Assembly: GCA_902806595.1 (NCBI GenBank)
Contig: CADCXC010000037.1
Span: forward strand, 434,001-498,000
Direction: 5' to 3'
Origin: Pyrenopolyporus hunteri
Lineage: Eukaryota; Ascomycota; Sordariomycetes; Xylariales; Hypoxylaceae
DNA length: 64,000 nt
The translations under genes were made by a program, and so were the position numbers. Shown piece by piece: positions 35,549 through 45,827 of the stretch; within the stretch, counting starts at the first letter, position 1, and each line of letters starts with the position of its first letter. Under the pieces are notes generated by a model. That model did not search any database and was not told the origin of the DNA. It saw only the letters and a program-made list of their open reading frames with translations.

Positions 35549-37553
35549 CTACCCATCAACCCACCCCAAAACCCCCCTCCCAACCCACACCAAAACACCG
35601 CCCACGATCCCCACAGCCGCGAGCAGCGACCCCAAAGCCACGCGCTCGGCTCTGCCGCGCCTACTCCCCCTCGGCGACCCCGTTCGGGCTGGCGCCCGCG
35701 CCCCACCGCGTCCCGTTGAGGGCCTCGCGAACGAGGGCTCGTGCTTCAGGGTGAACCGGGCCGTGTACCCCAGCGCGCCTCTGGACTTATCGTGGAGCAG
35801 GACGGCGGGGAGGGCTTTGCGGATGAGCTGGAGGGTGAGGAGGGTGGGATTGTTAGTTGGTTTGTTGGGGTGTGGGCGTTAAGGAAGATGCCTAGGTAGG
35901 TAGGTATGCAGGTGTGTAAACACACAACACAGCGTTTGGTGGGCGTGAGGGTTGATGCTGATGGTAAGCTATCATGACACATATGTGTCCGTGTGGGTAG
36001 GTATGTGCGTCCGCCCATCCATCCGTGGTTCAGGGTCCGGATCCCTCGGCATACGAGGGGCGTGCGTGCGGATAGGCGTACTGTTGAGGCGCAGATCGCT
36101 TGATCACGTAGACCCTTGCCGTCGAAACTGAGGACAAACTGATAAATGGATGCATTGACGGATGAATTTGAGAACAGACTGCCAATTTTGCGATGCGCAG
36201 CGCAGGTTGATTTGACACAAGTGCGGTGTGTCGTATCATGACGCACCCGGCTCTCTGGCCCTTGGGTGGGATTGCGAGGCACAGCCCCGTTATAAGATGA
36301 GGGCGGATCTCATGAGAATTTGGGTATTTTGGGGGATGATGCTCACCTTGATGTTCCGCTCGTCTAGGTAGCTGACGCTGCGATTGACGTAGCTCGTCGC
36401 CATGAAGAGGATGCACTGCCCGAGCACGAGCGCGGAGTAATACAGGCCCGGCGCCTCGATTCCTAGCTGCCGCGACAGCTCGCGGCCGTTGAGCCAGTAC
36501 GTCTGCGCGCACATGAACTCCCTCGACGCGTACGTCGGGGGCTGATCCTCGAGACCCGCGATGATGTTGTTGGCGAGGTTTGTCGACGCCTTGCTAGGCC
36601 TGATCTCCGCCACTAAGAGCGACTCCATCATGCGCCGCGCTGACTCCGGCGAGGAAATCCAGTCGTGCGGCGTGCCCATCAGATAGGCGACGTACCGCCA
36701 GAGCGCGAGATAGTCGGCGATTTCCTGCTTTCGAAGCCATATCCCCTGCCGCGGGAGGCCCATCCATACCAGAGTCGCTGAGAACGTGCTGATCGTGCCG
36801 ATGCAGTCGAGATCGTTGATCGGTATGCCGAGTTTTTTCATCTCATAGTACTCGGGGTTGGTTTTAGCCATCTCCATGATGCGCCGCCGCACCGCCGCGT
36901 GGAGCAGTCTGACGCGGATCGAGTCTACAAAGCCATCTCCGCCTGGCTTGATGGACTCCAAGTCGCGAGTCACATTCAGAGTATGCTGGATAGTTTCCAG
37001 CAGGCGGCGTCTGACGACATCTACCGCGAAACCCCCGGTGCGGTCGAGTGTCTCGACGGTTCGCCCGCTTCCCATCCCGCCTAGAAGGGATAGGAACGTT
37101 AACTGTGTCCTTACGTTAGTAAATGTGGAGTAGCCGAAGATCAGATCGACTCACGGCCGTGATAGCCGGACCTCCGTACCGATATAATACTTTCTGTCCT
37201 CTCTCTATCTGCTCCCAGTTAACCCACCCTGGCACTTCGTTGATCTGGCCCCAAAGCCTACCGAGTACTTCATCGGTAGATGCGTGCTCTTGAAGTAATT
37301 CGAATAAGTCTCCCCTAACCTTTTTCACTGGATTTGGTGTGCTATCCGCCTCCTCGGAGAACCTCGCCTTAGAGGACAGTTTGGAGATGTCGTCTAACCT
37401 CTCGGCGGCCGACGTGGCGATAGTGTCGTATGTGTGTATCAGAGGCTCCAAATCGTCTGCTGTGAAATGTTCTGCAGTCCAGTTGAACTTAAAGCCCCAG
37501 CATTCCTGGGTGCCATATCCATCGGTCTTTGTATAGTCATCTGCTATTACCAT
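35549..37553 (-). CDS. mpaB/rubber-oxygenase-like membrane protein (DUF2236 family)
   Basis: Minus-strand exons 37553-37155, 37102-36347 and 35827-35549 give 477 aa; all joins are phase 0. Intron 1 (52 nt) has a TACTAAC branch point; intron 2 is 519 nt with CTAAC before the acceptor. Family signatures are GQKVLYRYGGPAITA, LLGGMGSGRTVETLDRTGGF, RVRLLHAAVRRRIM and GIPINDLDCIGTISTFSATL, typical of the ER-bound oxygenase mpaB / rubber oxygenase catalytic domain, which binds haem b. The His in LLHAAVRRR is a candidate haem ligand by family analogy. Exon 3 adds SRGALGYTARFTLKHEP, a basic region, and a hydrophobic end (VALGSLLAAVGIVGGVLVWV) that should anchor the protein in a membrane. The substrate is unknown and no biosynthetic cluster surrounds it. 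Exon 3 is the least certain part. Confidence 0.85.
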
Positions 37554-38175
37554 GATTCATGGGATATCCTAAATCCAATGACCTATTTGATAATAAGAGT
37601 ACTAGACAGTAGCGACGAGAATACCTTATGTTTACAGTAAGTATGTGGTAGTATTCCGAGTATATAATAAGCGTATATAGATAGATACATGTTGACGGTT
37701 TGTTTTGATATCGGTCTCGCTTAACCCTTGATATAAGGTTATAGTAGCTAACGCCGTCAAAATGTCAAAATGATGTGTCTGAAATATATCCGTTAGCATT
37801 TCTATGATGGAGAAATAGAGTTTTACCATTAAGAATGATGTTGTTTATGGACTGTACGTCTGACGTCGTTGAAGTATGTATAATACATATATGCATATGC
37901 TGGCGAGTCAAGCGTTCTCATCGGGACCTCGGCGAAGAATTTCCTAGTCACCGTGGCCCCCCACGCCACCTTGAAAATATGTGGGGTAATTGTACAGAAG
38001 GCACGTGCACACGCATTCCTCAGTCAAGGACCCCTGCACGAAAAGAGTCTAGCCTTGGAGAACAACTTGGATCTAAGGAAAAAAAAAAAAAAATTTCGAA
38101 CAGGAATTGTTGCGATCCTTTATCTAAGCACGGGATTCACGTCGCAACTCCAACCTGCGACACCCAAAGAATACA
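37554..38175. other. Divergent promoter region
   Basis: About 620 nt between the start codons of the oxygenase gene (-) and the RRG9 gene (+). AT-rich in its first half, with a 14-nt A run at about 38080. No gene seen. Confidence 0.6.
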
Positions 38176-39222
38176 ATGAATTGCGCATGTCGCACGTCGC
38201 CCTTGAGGATATTCGTAAAAACTCTTACGGGACTTCGAGTGTCTAATTCGACAATCCTAACCGCGGCGCGGCGAATTCAGCCACGATACTCGAAAACCGC
38301 CGGCTTTCAGTCACAGCTCACCTTTTCGAGGGCCTATAGCGCCACCGCAGCTCTACGCTTTCCGCAGCAGTCAGAAGATGGCGTAGAATCGCATCCTGTA
38401 CCCACCGAACGAGCCTCGGAAATTACACACGAGAAATCTTCCGACGATGCTGCGGTAGAAGAACAACCTAGTATAAAAGCACTTGATGCTCCCGCCGATG
38501 ATCTGGATCGGGCGAAGCGTAAGGGCGCGATTCTAGACTTCACGCCGGAGTCCATAGACGCCCTCGTTGCGAACTTGGACAAACCGCCAACTAAACGACC
38601 GAGCCCACCTAAACAACAGGCTCCGCGTAAAGGGCCGTTTCCGACCGAGGGGTCGATTCCGAGTAACCTGCGATTCGAAGCTGAGGATGCCTCGGAGCCG
38701 GAGCCGGAGCCGGAGCCGGAGGCGGCAACGCATACCGAATCCAGCAGGCTGAAGCGGCTGAAGATTATGAAGAAGGAAAAGCCGCCGCCCCGGGGACAAA
38801 GGGAGCGGCCTAAGGAGGCGTGGCGGATACAGAAGGAGGCGCTGAAGGCGAAGTTCCCGGAGGGGTGGAACCCGCGGAAGCGGCTGTCGCCGGACGCCCT
38901 GGACGGGATCCGGGCGCTGCACGCGCAGTTCCCGGAGATATACACGACGAGGGAGCTCTCGAAAAAGTTCGAGGTCTCGCCCGAGGCCATTCGCCGCGTC
39001 CTCAGGAGCAAGTGGCGCCCGGACCCAGGCGAGGAAATGGAGCGCCAGGACCGTTGGTTCGGCCGTGGCAAGACCATCTGGAGCAAGATGGCCGCCATCG
39101 GCACGAAACCCCCTCGCAGGTGGCGCGCCGAGGGTATTGTCAGAGAGCCCTACTGGAATAGGCGTAGGGGCCCTCGTACCCAACCGCCGAGGAACTACAG
39201 AAGATTCGAGCAACAGCCCTAA
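38176..39222 (+). CDS. rrg9: Mitochondrial RRG9/neugrin-family protein
   Basis: Intronless, 348 aa. The N-terminus (MNCACRTSPLRIFVKTLTGL and following) is basic, hydroxylated and nearly free of acidic residues, as in a mitochondrial presequence. A low-complexity linker with an EPEPEPEPEPE run follows. The conserved block is at about residues 205-285: WRIQKEALKAKFPEGWNP, RKRLSPDALDGIRALHAQFP, TTRELSKKFEVSPEAIRRVL and RSKWRP. This block matches yeast Rrg9 (required for respiratory growth, mitochondrial genome maintenance) and animal neugrin, and contains a helix-turn-helix-like segment. The tail is very basic and Arg-rich, suggesting RNA binding to mitochondrial transcripts or rRNA (inference). 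The initial ATG lies in the context TACAATGAA. Confidence 0.9.
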   Translation: MNCACRTSPLRIFVKTLTGLRVSNSTILTAARRIQPRYSKTAGFQSQLTFSRAYSATAALRFPQQSEDGVESHPVPTERASEITHEKSSDDAAVEEQPSIKALDAPADDLDRAKRKGAILDFTPESIDALVANLDKPPTKRPSPPKQQAPRKGPFPTEGSIPSNLRFEAEDASEPEPEPEPEAATHTESSRLKRLKIMKKEKPPPRGQRERPKEAWRIQKEALKAKFPEGWNPRKRLSPDALDGIRALHAQFPEIYTTRELSKKFEVSPEAIRRVLRSKWRPDPGEEMERQDRWFGRGKTIWSKMAAIGTKPPRRWRAEGIVREPYWNRRRGPRTQPPRNYRRFEQQP

Positions 39223-41605
39223 CTATTGAGGCTTGTGCAAGCGGCTTCCACTATGCTCCCCGTCGATAAAACTACAAGTCGAATTCGATTTAGTTGCGGC
39301 GAGAGACGCCATCACGATCGTTTGAATCTCAGCGGGAATGGTACTATTGACTACATCAAGTGGGCTTGAGGTACATACTCTGGAATGGACAAAATCTCGA
39401 CTATGGCTGGAATATGAATGTTGTGTTACTTTAGGCAAGAGAGTTACAAAGGCGTTACCTGCTGGTTTCTATGCATCTGTGACCTCGGTGGATGCTATGA
39501 GTCGGTTCTCCCCCTATTAACCCCATCGGGAATTTTAAACCGTCTGCCGATGCTAGAAGAATTATTCTGACTCTAACAAGGAGGCTCTCTTCAGGGAAGC
39601 GTAGAATTTTCCTAATCGGCGCTTACTATACGTGATGATCAATAAGGGGAAGCAAGGGTTGTAGATCTAGTCTGAGTCCGGGTATCAGAAAGAAGGGCTG
39701 TGTTAAGGTTACAGCAGCTGTGAGTAACCCTTGATGATATTCATATATATGTAATGGGAGTAATGAAGTATAATTCACAGATATATCGACGAGGGTAGAG
39801 GTTCACATCATAGCGCATGACAAAGCACCTGATAGACGGCAGGTAAGGATCTAATAATCAGTTCATGCGTTCTGATTAGGGTTTCGGTACTACGGTAGGA
39901 TTTGATGTCAAGGGTATAGCTTCGGCAACGATAAGACTATATCATGTAGGTATATAATTAGTTACTAATTGATGTTCATGATGAGCCTCGTGATAAGAGA
40001 TCAAAAACCTCAAGTATAATATTCGGGTATTACTTAGCAAGGAAGACCTTACATTGATAATTAGGGTTTGACTAAGGGTAAGAATGCACACCACTTTCTT
40101 TGCATTTGTTAGAAAAATGATATCAGTTTACCGTACGTTCGAGAACCGTGCGCTATGTAGGTACCATATGATTATTGCGGCAACATAATAGTGACATCGG
40201 GTACATAGTACGGTAGTACCCAAAGTTTGTTGGAATGCTACCCAATGTTCGGGGAGCTTCAGGGTTACCCTGTCGAGTCTGGCCTTGTCGGTTGGATCGG
40301 ATTTCGGCCGTGCGCTTGCTGCATTACCGAACGCGGTGTAGGGTCGACATCCTAGTACCTCTCTGTTGGGTGAGGGCGCAAACAGCTGTACTTCACACGT
40401 CGAACAGGCGATGAGAATCTGTTCTGCTAGGAAATCGGTGCCTTTGATTGAATCGATTGAATTGAATTCCGTCTTAATTATAGAAAGCGCCTATTTTTGT
40501 AGCATGTTTACAAAATAAAGGAGCATTGACAATATATTACCTACCTGTTCCGCCTGTATCGCTGAACAAAGGGGTACAGTATTGATATGAAAGGTAACTT
40601 TGGAAAAAGCAAATGGGTAATGACTTGATGTGATACCCCTGTCGACTTGCAGCCTCACGGGACTGTATACGGACTAGGCTCAGCCAGGATATTAGCTTTT
40701 TGGAGAACTCGTCACGCCCGAAGCAGCTAGACGGTCCGCAAAAACTCAGGTACCACCCAATAAGGATAGCTGCTCGCTTTCTTCCCGTCTATACCCCAGT
40801 CCGATAGCTCTTGCTGCGGGTGCTGGACGCAGTACATAACATAGTACCCAAGAAGAAAAAAACATTAGAGGAAAAAAAAGTCGGGGGTGGTTGGGTTTCC
40901 ACTTGTTCTGCGTTCGTACGCTCAAGACCCTAAGTTCTCCAGTTCTCGTCTTCACCTACTCTCTACCTTATTCGTGCGTACATCTTCCAATTAGGAGCTC
41001 CGACGTGCTCTGAAAGGACTGACTTGACCTCCTTCGACGGCCGTCCTTCACTAGGTAGATAGACCTATGTTTAGACACCCTTGAAGACGTCGAGTACCAA
41101 GTCGTCGGGCCTGATAGGTTTTCTAGGTCCTCCCTACGTCTTATAGGACTCTCTGAATCTTCATCGGCTCTGTCCGTGGCCGTCTTTCCCTTCGGCCCTA
41201 TGCAGCACTGAGACTTTCCTCCGGACTTTCTTTTTTCACGTCACTGTAAGTCATGGTCGATAATGACTCGCTGCGTAGCTTCCAATTGACATTGTTCCAG
41301 CATTTGACCCTTTCAGCTTTCCTCTTATATCTCTTAGCTTAATTCCTCTTGTCAAAGAGTATTACAAACGCGTTCTTCTGTTGTCTTGTAACTAAGCTCT
41401 ATCTGACCTACTACCTACTATCTATCCGCCATCTCTCTTTTTTTTCCCTTTATCCACCCACAAGACCAACCCTCATGACACCTCACCGCATAGAAATTTC
41501 CAGCACTATCAATATTACTTGAGAAGAAGAAAAAATACGTTGGTCTCTTGCTCAATATTCTGCCGGCTTTATATAGCATTATTCTAGGAAATCAATGGCA
41601 AGAAG
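39223..41605. other. Intergenic region, no gene seen
   Basis: 2.4 kb. The first half (39500-40240) is AT-rich, with TGATGAT/TATA-type simple sequence and only short open frames. The second half, from about 40950, is C/T-rich and probably promoter and 5' leader of the downstream WD40 gene. Confidence 0.55.
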
Positions 41606-41633
41606 ATGGCATCTACTCCTTCGAATCGGTTGA
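41595..41633 (+). promoter_or_regulatory. 13-codon upstream ORF overlapping the WD40 gene start
   Basis: The ATG at 41595 is out of frame with the main start at 41606. It encodes MARRWHLLLRIG and stops at 41633, beyond the main ATG. The main start has A at -3 while the upstream ATG has T there, so leaky scanning is plausible. Transcript start is not known. Confidence 0.45.
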
Positions 41634-44620
41634 AATTGACCCCGTCAAATTCACCTTTCATCCCCCATCCTGCTCGGTCGCCTTATCGCGGCAGAGCTTC
41701 CACAGAACCTCGCCTTTCTCTAAAGCGAGTTGTCGGCACTACCTGTGCCTCGCCCACCGGCTTCGATACCGTACGCTCTTCCTTTGCGTATATCGCCGGC
41801 GGAGCTGTAGTCGTCGTCGACGTCGACGGGGTTGAGTACACCCAACGTTTCTACAGAGCTCGCCCTACTGCGCTCCCTGTCTACGGAACCCCCTCGCTTC
41901 CATACTCCCCCTCGACGCCCACGCCAACTCCGAAAGCGAACGACAGCCGAAATAGAGTCTCGTTGCGAGAGTCGACCTACGGCTCTCATGATTGGGCCGA
42001 TTCCCCCACTTCGTCGAAGACGTGGACCAGTAGGGAGCGTATCAAGGCCGCAACGTGTTTAGCTCTTAGCAGGGAGGGGAAGTTCCTAGCCGTGGGCGAG
42101 ACCGGTTATGCTCCCCGCGTTCTCATCTTCAGTCTGGAGGACAGCTCCTCAGATACTCCGCTCGTCTCGATTAGCGAGCATGCCTTTGGGGTCAAGGCCG
42201 TTGCTTGGTCGCCCGACTCGAGGTATCTCGCCTCGCTCGGATCCGCCAACGATGGCTTTCTCTACATATGGAAGATCGACACGAAGACTGGTGCTGCGAA
42301 GCTGTTCCAACAGAACAGATGCACATCGTACGTCCGTGGCATGGTATGGGTGGGTAATAATCTGGTCACTTTAGGCGTGCGTCACGTGAAGGTCTGGCGG
42401 ATCGACGAGGCCCAGTCTATGTCTCCTGTGAAGCAGAAGTTCACCGGCGACTCGAGCTCCGCCTCTCAGCCTCACCAAAAGACGTTGCCCGGTCGGAACG
42501 TCCTTCTTGGTAACATGATAGAAGCGACCTTTTCGTGCGCCGTTGCTATCGACGATACGAAGGCCATCATTTGCTCTGAGACGGGCGATGTATGTCTTTT
42601 CGACGACACGGATGGGCGGATGAAGTTGACCAATGTTCTCGAAAGTGGATTTATGACGACTTGCGTGACAATCCGTGGAGATATCGTCTATCTCGGCGGC
42701 AAATCAGGGAACCTAGCAACCCTGGACTTGGCGTCTTTCGTTAAGTGTAATCCAGACACCCCTTGCGCTAATATCGGCTCGTTCTCGGGCCTCTTCGCCA
42801 TGGGGTTTCTCGAGGAGAAGATGGTGACGGTCGATGCCAAGCGCTCTATTCATATCTGGGGGCTTGATCAAGTCCCTTGCGGATTAGATTTGAAGACTCC
42901 TCCTATCCCGATCCCGGGGCACCAAGAGTCGATCCTAGGTGTTGAAGCACTCAGCCGCCCAAATGCTCCGGGCGCCGATTTTTACAGCTGGTCTGGATCT
43001 GGACAAGTCATACTGTGGGATGTTGAGGGGAATGTTAAATGCTCCTTCCAGGTACCTCTCGAGGAGGCTTGCTGTGAGGATGAGCCCGATATAGTGAATC
43101 AGCTGACCTTAGTACGAGCCACCGAAGGCGGCAAATTCTTTGTTACTGGCGATAAGCTTGGGATTGTTAAGATCATTGATTTTTCAACCCTCGAGTGTGT
43201 GTCATCTATGAAAGCACACGCCTCAGACTGCCAGTTCATTACTACCTTCGAGGACAAGTCAAAGTTTGTCATCGCAACTTGCGGTCGCGACCGTACAGCG
43301 CAATTATTCCACAAGACCACTACCGGAGAGTTTGAACATTTTCAAACCCTCGAGTTCGCTGCTAGGGTTGTTCAAGTACTTGTTCCGTCGGCGGACAGAG
43401 TGATCACCTGTTCCCTAGACAGGACACTCCAGACTCACGATCTGGTAACTAAAGATGGCGACCCGGATGCTATAGCGGCCATTCCCTCCAAGACTCTTCC
43501 CTTGAAGGCTTCCCCCTCGTCCATGACGACGGGTGCGGATGGGAAATCGCTGTTCGTCTCTCTACTCGACCGCTCTGTGTCTCAATTCGACTTAGAGAGT
43601 GGAAAACTTGCAAACTCGTTTAAATGCATCGACGAGAGCGGAATCGAATCCGTCATTTTGGATTCCCTGATCGCCCGGTCAGCTACGGAGAGGGAGCCCG
43701 CGTTCCTCGTAGGCGTCTCGAACACTGATAAATCTATAAGGATATATGACGCTCAAACAGGGGCTTTCTTAGAACGTGAATGGGGCCATACCGAAGCCAT
43801 CAATGGCGTGGCATTACTCGAAGATGATGATGGCAAGCGAAGGCTTGTAAGCGTCGGATCTGATGGCACTCTCATGATTTGGGAGATGGACCTACAAGAT
43901 CCGACATGGGGCACTGCTACTCGTGAACCATCCCCTATCAAAGATGGCTCTACTGTTTCTCGTCCCACGCTTCGCCGCGTTCTCTCGAAAGCCGAGCTCG
44001 CTGAATTCCAGCGGTCCTCGCCAACGAATGGCCGGCGATCACCCCCAAGAAGCCTCGGGAAGAAGAGATCCGTACATAATCTTTCCTCTACGCCGTCGTC
44101 TAGAGCACCTGCTACGACGCAAACTGGGGCCACGTTGGCGGTTTCTGAGGATACCCCGTCTAGGAGGCCGTCGGCAGATAGTCCACCAACCAGCCCTAAG
44201 GCGAGAGTAAAGAAACGTCCATCCTTACCAGCTCTGAACTCTGCCAAGACCAAAAGCAATAACAACCTAAGAGCGTTCGGGTCCCTTAGTATGGCGACGG
44301 AGCAGGCTTGCCGAACGCTCCGGGCTTATCGGAAGAAACTATCTTCCACAGACCCCATTAGTCAGGAGGTCCTGGCCGAATTAGATCAAGAACTTCGTCT
44401 CACCGCCGTCGCATTAGGCGACAGGGCTACGCGAAGTAAGGCTCTGAGCGATACCATGCTAAACGGCCTGCTCGACCAGTATTCGGAACGCTTAGTGGCT
44501 CTACTGGACGAGAAACTCCGGATTAGCTACCGATCACCATCGGATCAAGAACCGGATTCACCAGGAAAACGGCCTGGTTCGTCTGGATCTGCAGCCGGCT
44601 CTAGTAATAGCTCGGCATAA
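41606..44620 (+). CDS. Large WD40-repeat protein of the MABP1/WDR62-like type
   Basis: Intronless, 1004 aa. After a basic Ser/Pro-rich head (MASTPSNRLKLTPSNSPFIP), about 12 WD40 blades fill residues 40-760. Examples are CLALSREGKFLAVGETGYAP, VKAVAWSPDSRYLASLGSA, GFLYIWKIDTKTG, FYSWSGSGQVILWDVEG and KRRLVSVGSDGTLMIWEMD, consistent with two beta-propellers. The tail has Ser/Pro-rich linker sequence, including SRPTLRRVLSKAELAEFQ, and a helical region (LRAFGSLSMATEQACRTLRA... LLDQYSERLVALLDEKLR) that may form a coiled coil. This double-propeller-plus-helical-tail layout resembles animal MABP1/WDR62 scaffold proteins of MAP-kinase and spindle function; the resemblance is by architecture and the fungal role is unknown. 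Confidence 0.85.
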   Translation: MASTPSNRLKLTPSNSPFIPHPARSPYRGRASTEPRLSLKRVVGTTCASPTGFDTVRSSFAYIAGGAVVVVDVDGVEYTQRFYRARPTALPVYGTPSLPYSPSTPTPTPKANDSRNRVSLRESTYGSHDWADSPTSSKTWTSRERIKAATCLALSREGKFLAVGETGYAPRVLIFSLEDSSSDTPLVSISEHAFGVKAVAWSPDSRYLASLGSANDGFLYIWKIDTKTGAAKLFQQNRCTSYVRGMVWVGNNLVTLGVRHVKVWRIDEAQSMSPVKQKFTGDSSSASQPHQKTLPGRNVLLGNMIEATFSCAVAIDDTKAIICSETGDVCLFDDTDGRMKLTNVLESGFMTTCVTIRGDIVYLGGKSGNLATLDLASFVKCNPDTPCANIGSFSGLFAMGFLEEKMVTVDAKRSIHIWGLDQVPCGLDLKTPPIPIPGHQESILGVEALSRPNAPGADFYSWSGSGQVILWDVEGNVKCSFQVPLEEACCEDEPDIVNQLTLVRATEGGKFFVTGDKLGIVKIIDFSTLECVSSMKAHASDCQFITTFEDKSKFVIATCGRDRTAQLFHKTTTGEFEHFQTLEFAARVVQVLVPSADRVITCSLDRTLQTHDLVTKDGDPDAIAAIPSKTLPLKASPSSMTTGADGKSLFVSLLDRSVSQFDLESGKLANSFKCIDESGIESVILDSLIARSATEREPAFLVGVSNTDKSIRIYDAQTGAFLEREWGHTEAINGVALLEDDDGKRRLVSVGSDGTLMIWEMDLQDPTWGTATREPSPIKDGSTVSRPTLRRVLSKAELAEFQRSSPTNGRRSPPRSLGKKRSVHNLSSTPSSRAPATTQTGATLAVSEDTPSRRPSADSPPTSPKARVKKRPSLPALNSAKTKSNNNLRAFGSLSMATEQACRTLRAYRKKLSSTDPISQEVLAELDQELRLTAVALGDRATRSKALSDTMLNGLLDQYSERLVALLDEKLRISYRSPSDQEPDSPGKRPGSSGSAAGSSNSSA

Positions 44621-45827
44621 CCCACACATTCATTTCACTTTTTGTATCAGTCATTTCGTACATCATAAAGCGTGCAACACCAACCATGCGTCATCGCAGG
44701 AGGGATCGGGGAGGAAGAACGGAAGGAAATGTGTAGTCTTCGTTGACTCGAGGCGTTACAGGCTTATTCATTCTGGGGGGGCGGACACGTCCAGGATACG
44801 GACCTCCAGAGACGGCGTTATGGTTGGCAGGGGTTTTCCTATTCTGTCTATCGAGTCGATAAATTGACTTCATAACATGATACCACTTTTGGCTGGAGGA
44901 AGGCCGGAGTTACGGGAAGCAACAGCGCTAGGGCTGCCACGCTCAAGGGAGGCGAGGGAGGGAGACTTATTATCATTATCATCACTTGACGGAGTTACTT
45001 TGTTTAGATGCATCATCATCAATTGAAACGCCTGCCACACGGGCACTGTTCACGTTTACGTCGGGTTTTATTTTTACGTGCTGTGTCTCTCTAGTTAGGC
45101 CATAACTTTAGTGGTCATGATCACGGATGGAAATCAGAATGGTATAATACCTCCTTAAGATATGGACTTGGTGTGAGACTCAATTCTACGAGTGTGAAGC
45201 TAAGCTCAGCAACACATTCGGCATAGCATATTCTTCGACCAGGAGCTCATTCCATTACTTCTCTCTATGTATAGCTAGACAGACCACCACCATCACCATC
45301 ATCAGACGGACACACCAACTCGTCCATCTCTAGTTTTGTTCTTAGCTATGCGTACGTCTCATCTAGGTATCTAACCGGGAACTAGGGAAGCGTCTCTCGA
45401 AATCCCGCCCATAAGTTAGTTTGATTAGTATCAGGTAAGTCCTAGGTAAGTAAGCACTCAGGTCTTCTCCACGGTCCCTCTCTTTCTCCTTTCTCCTTCC
45501 TCTTCTTTTCATCGTCGTCGTCGCTAACCTCATATCTTCCCTTTCCCACTCACCCCAGTCATCTAGGAACTCGCTTATTCGCTTACTTCATTCGCTCGTT
45601 TCGCCCCCCCTGACTGCCACGCCCGCTCACTCGACTGCCCGCCTTCTTCTAATTTCTCTTCTAATCTGTACACTTTTTTTTCTTCTCCCCAACTTCGGCA
45701 TTGACGCGGGTTTAAACGCCCTATCATGACGTGGTTTATTCCCATTTTCTTCTTTTTATCTCGTCTCATCTCTCTTCGTGTCATATTATTTTCTCTCCCC
45801 CTTCTTCCCTATATTTTTTTCGTACAA
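44621..45827. other. Intergenic region between convergent genes
   Basis: Between the ends of the WD40 gene (+) and RGP1 (-). The + strand is strongly pyrimidine-rich at about 45472-45720. No gene supported. Confidence 0.6.

Noticed and set aside
38820..39161. 113-codon frame within RRG9
   Set aside because: Frame-shifted shadow of the basic RRG9 C-terminal half.
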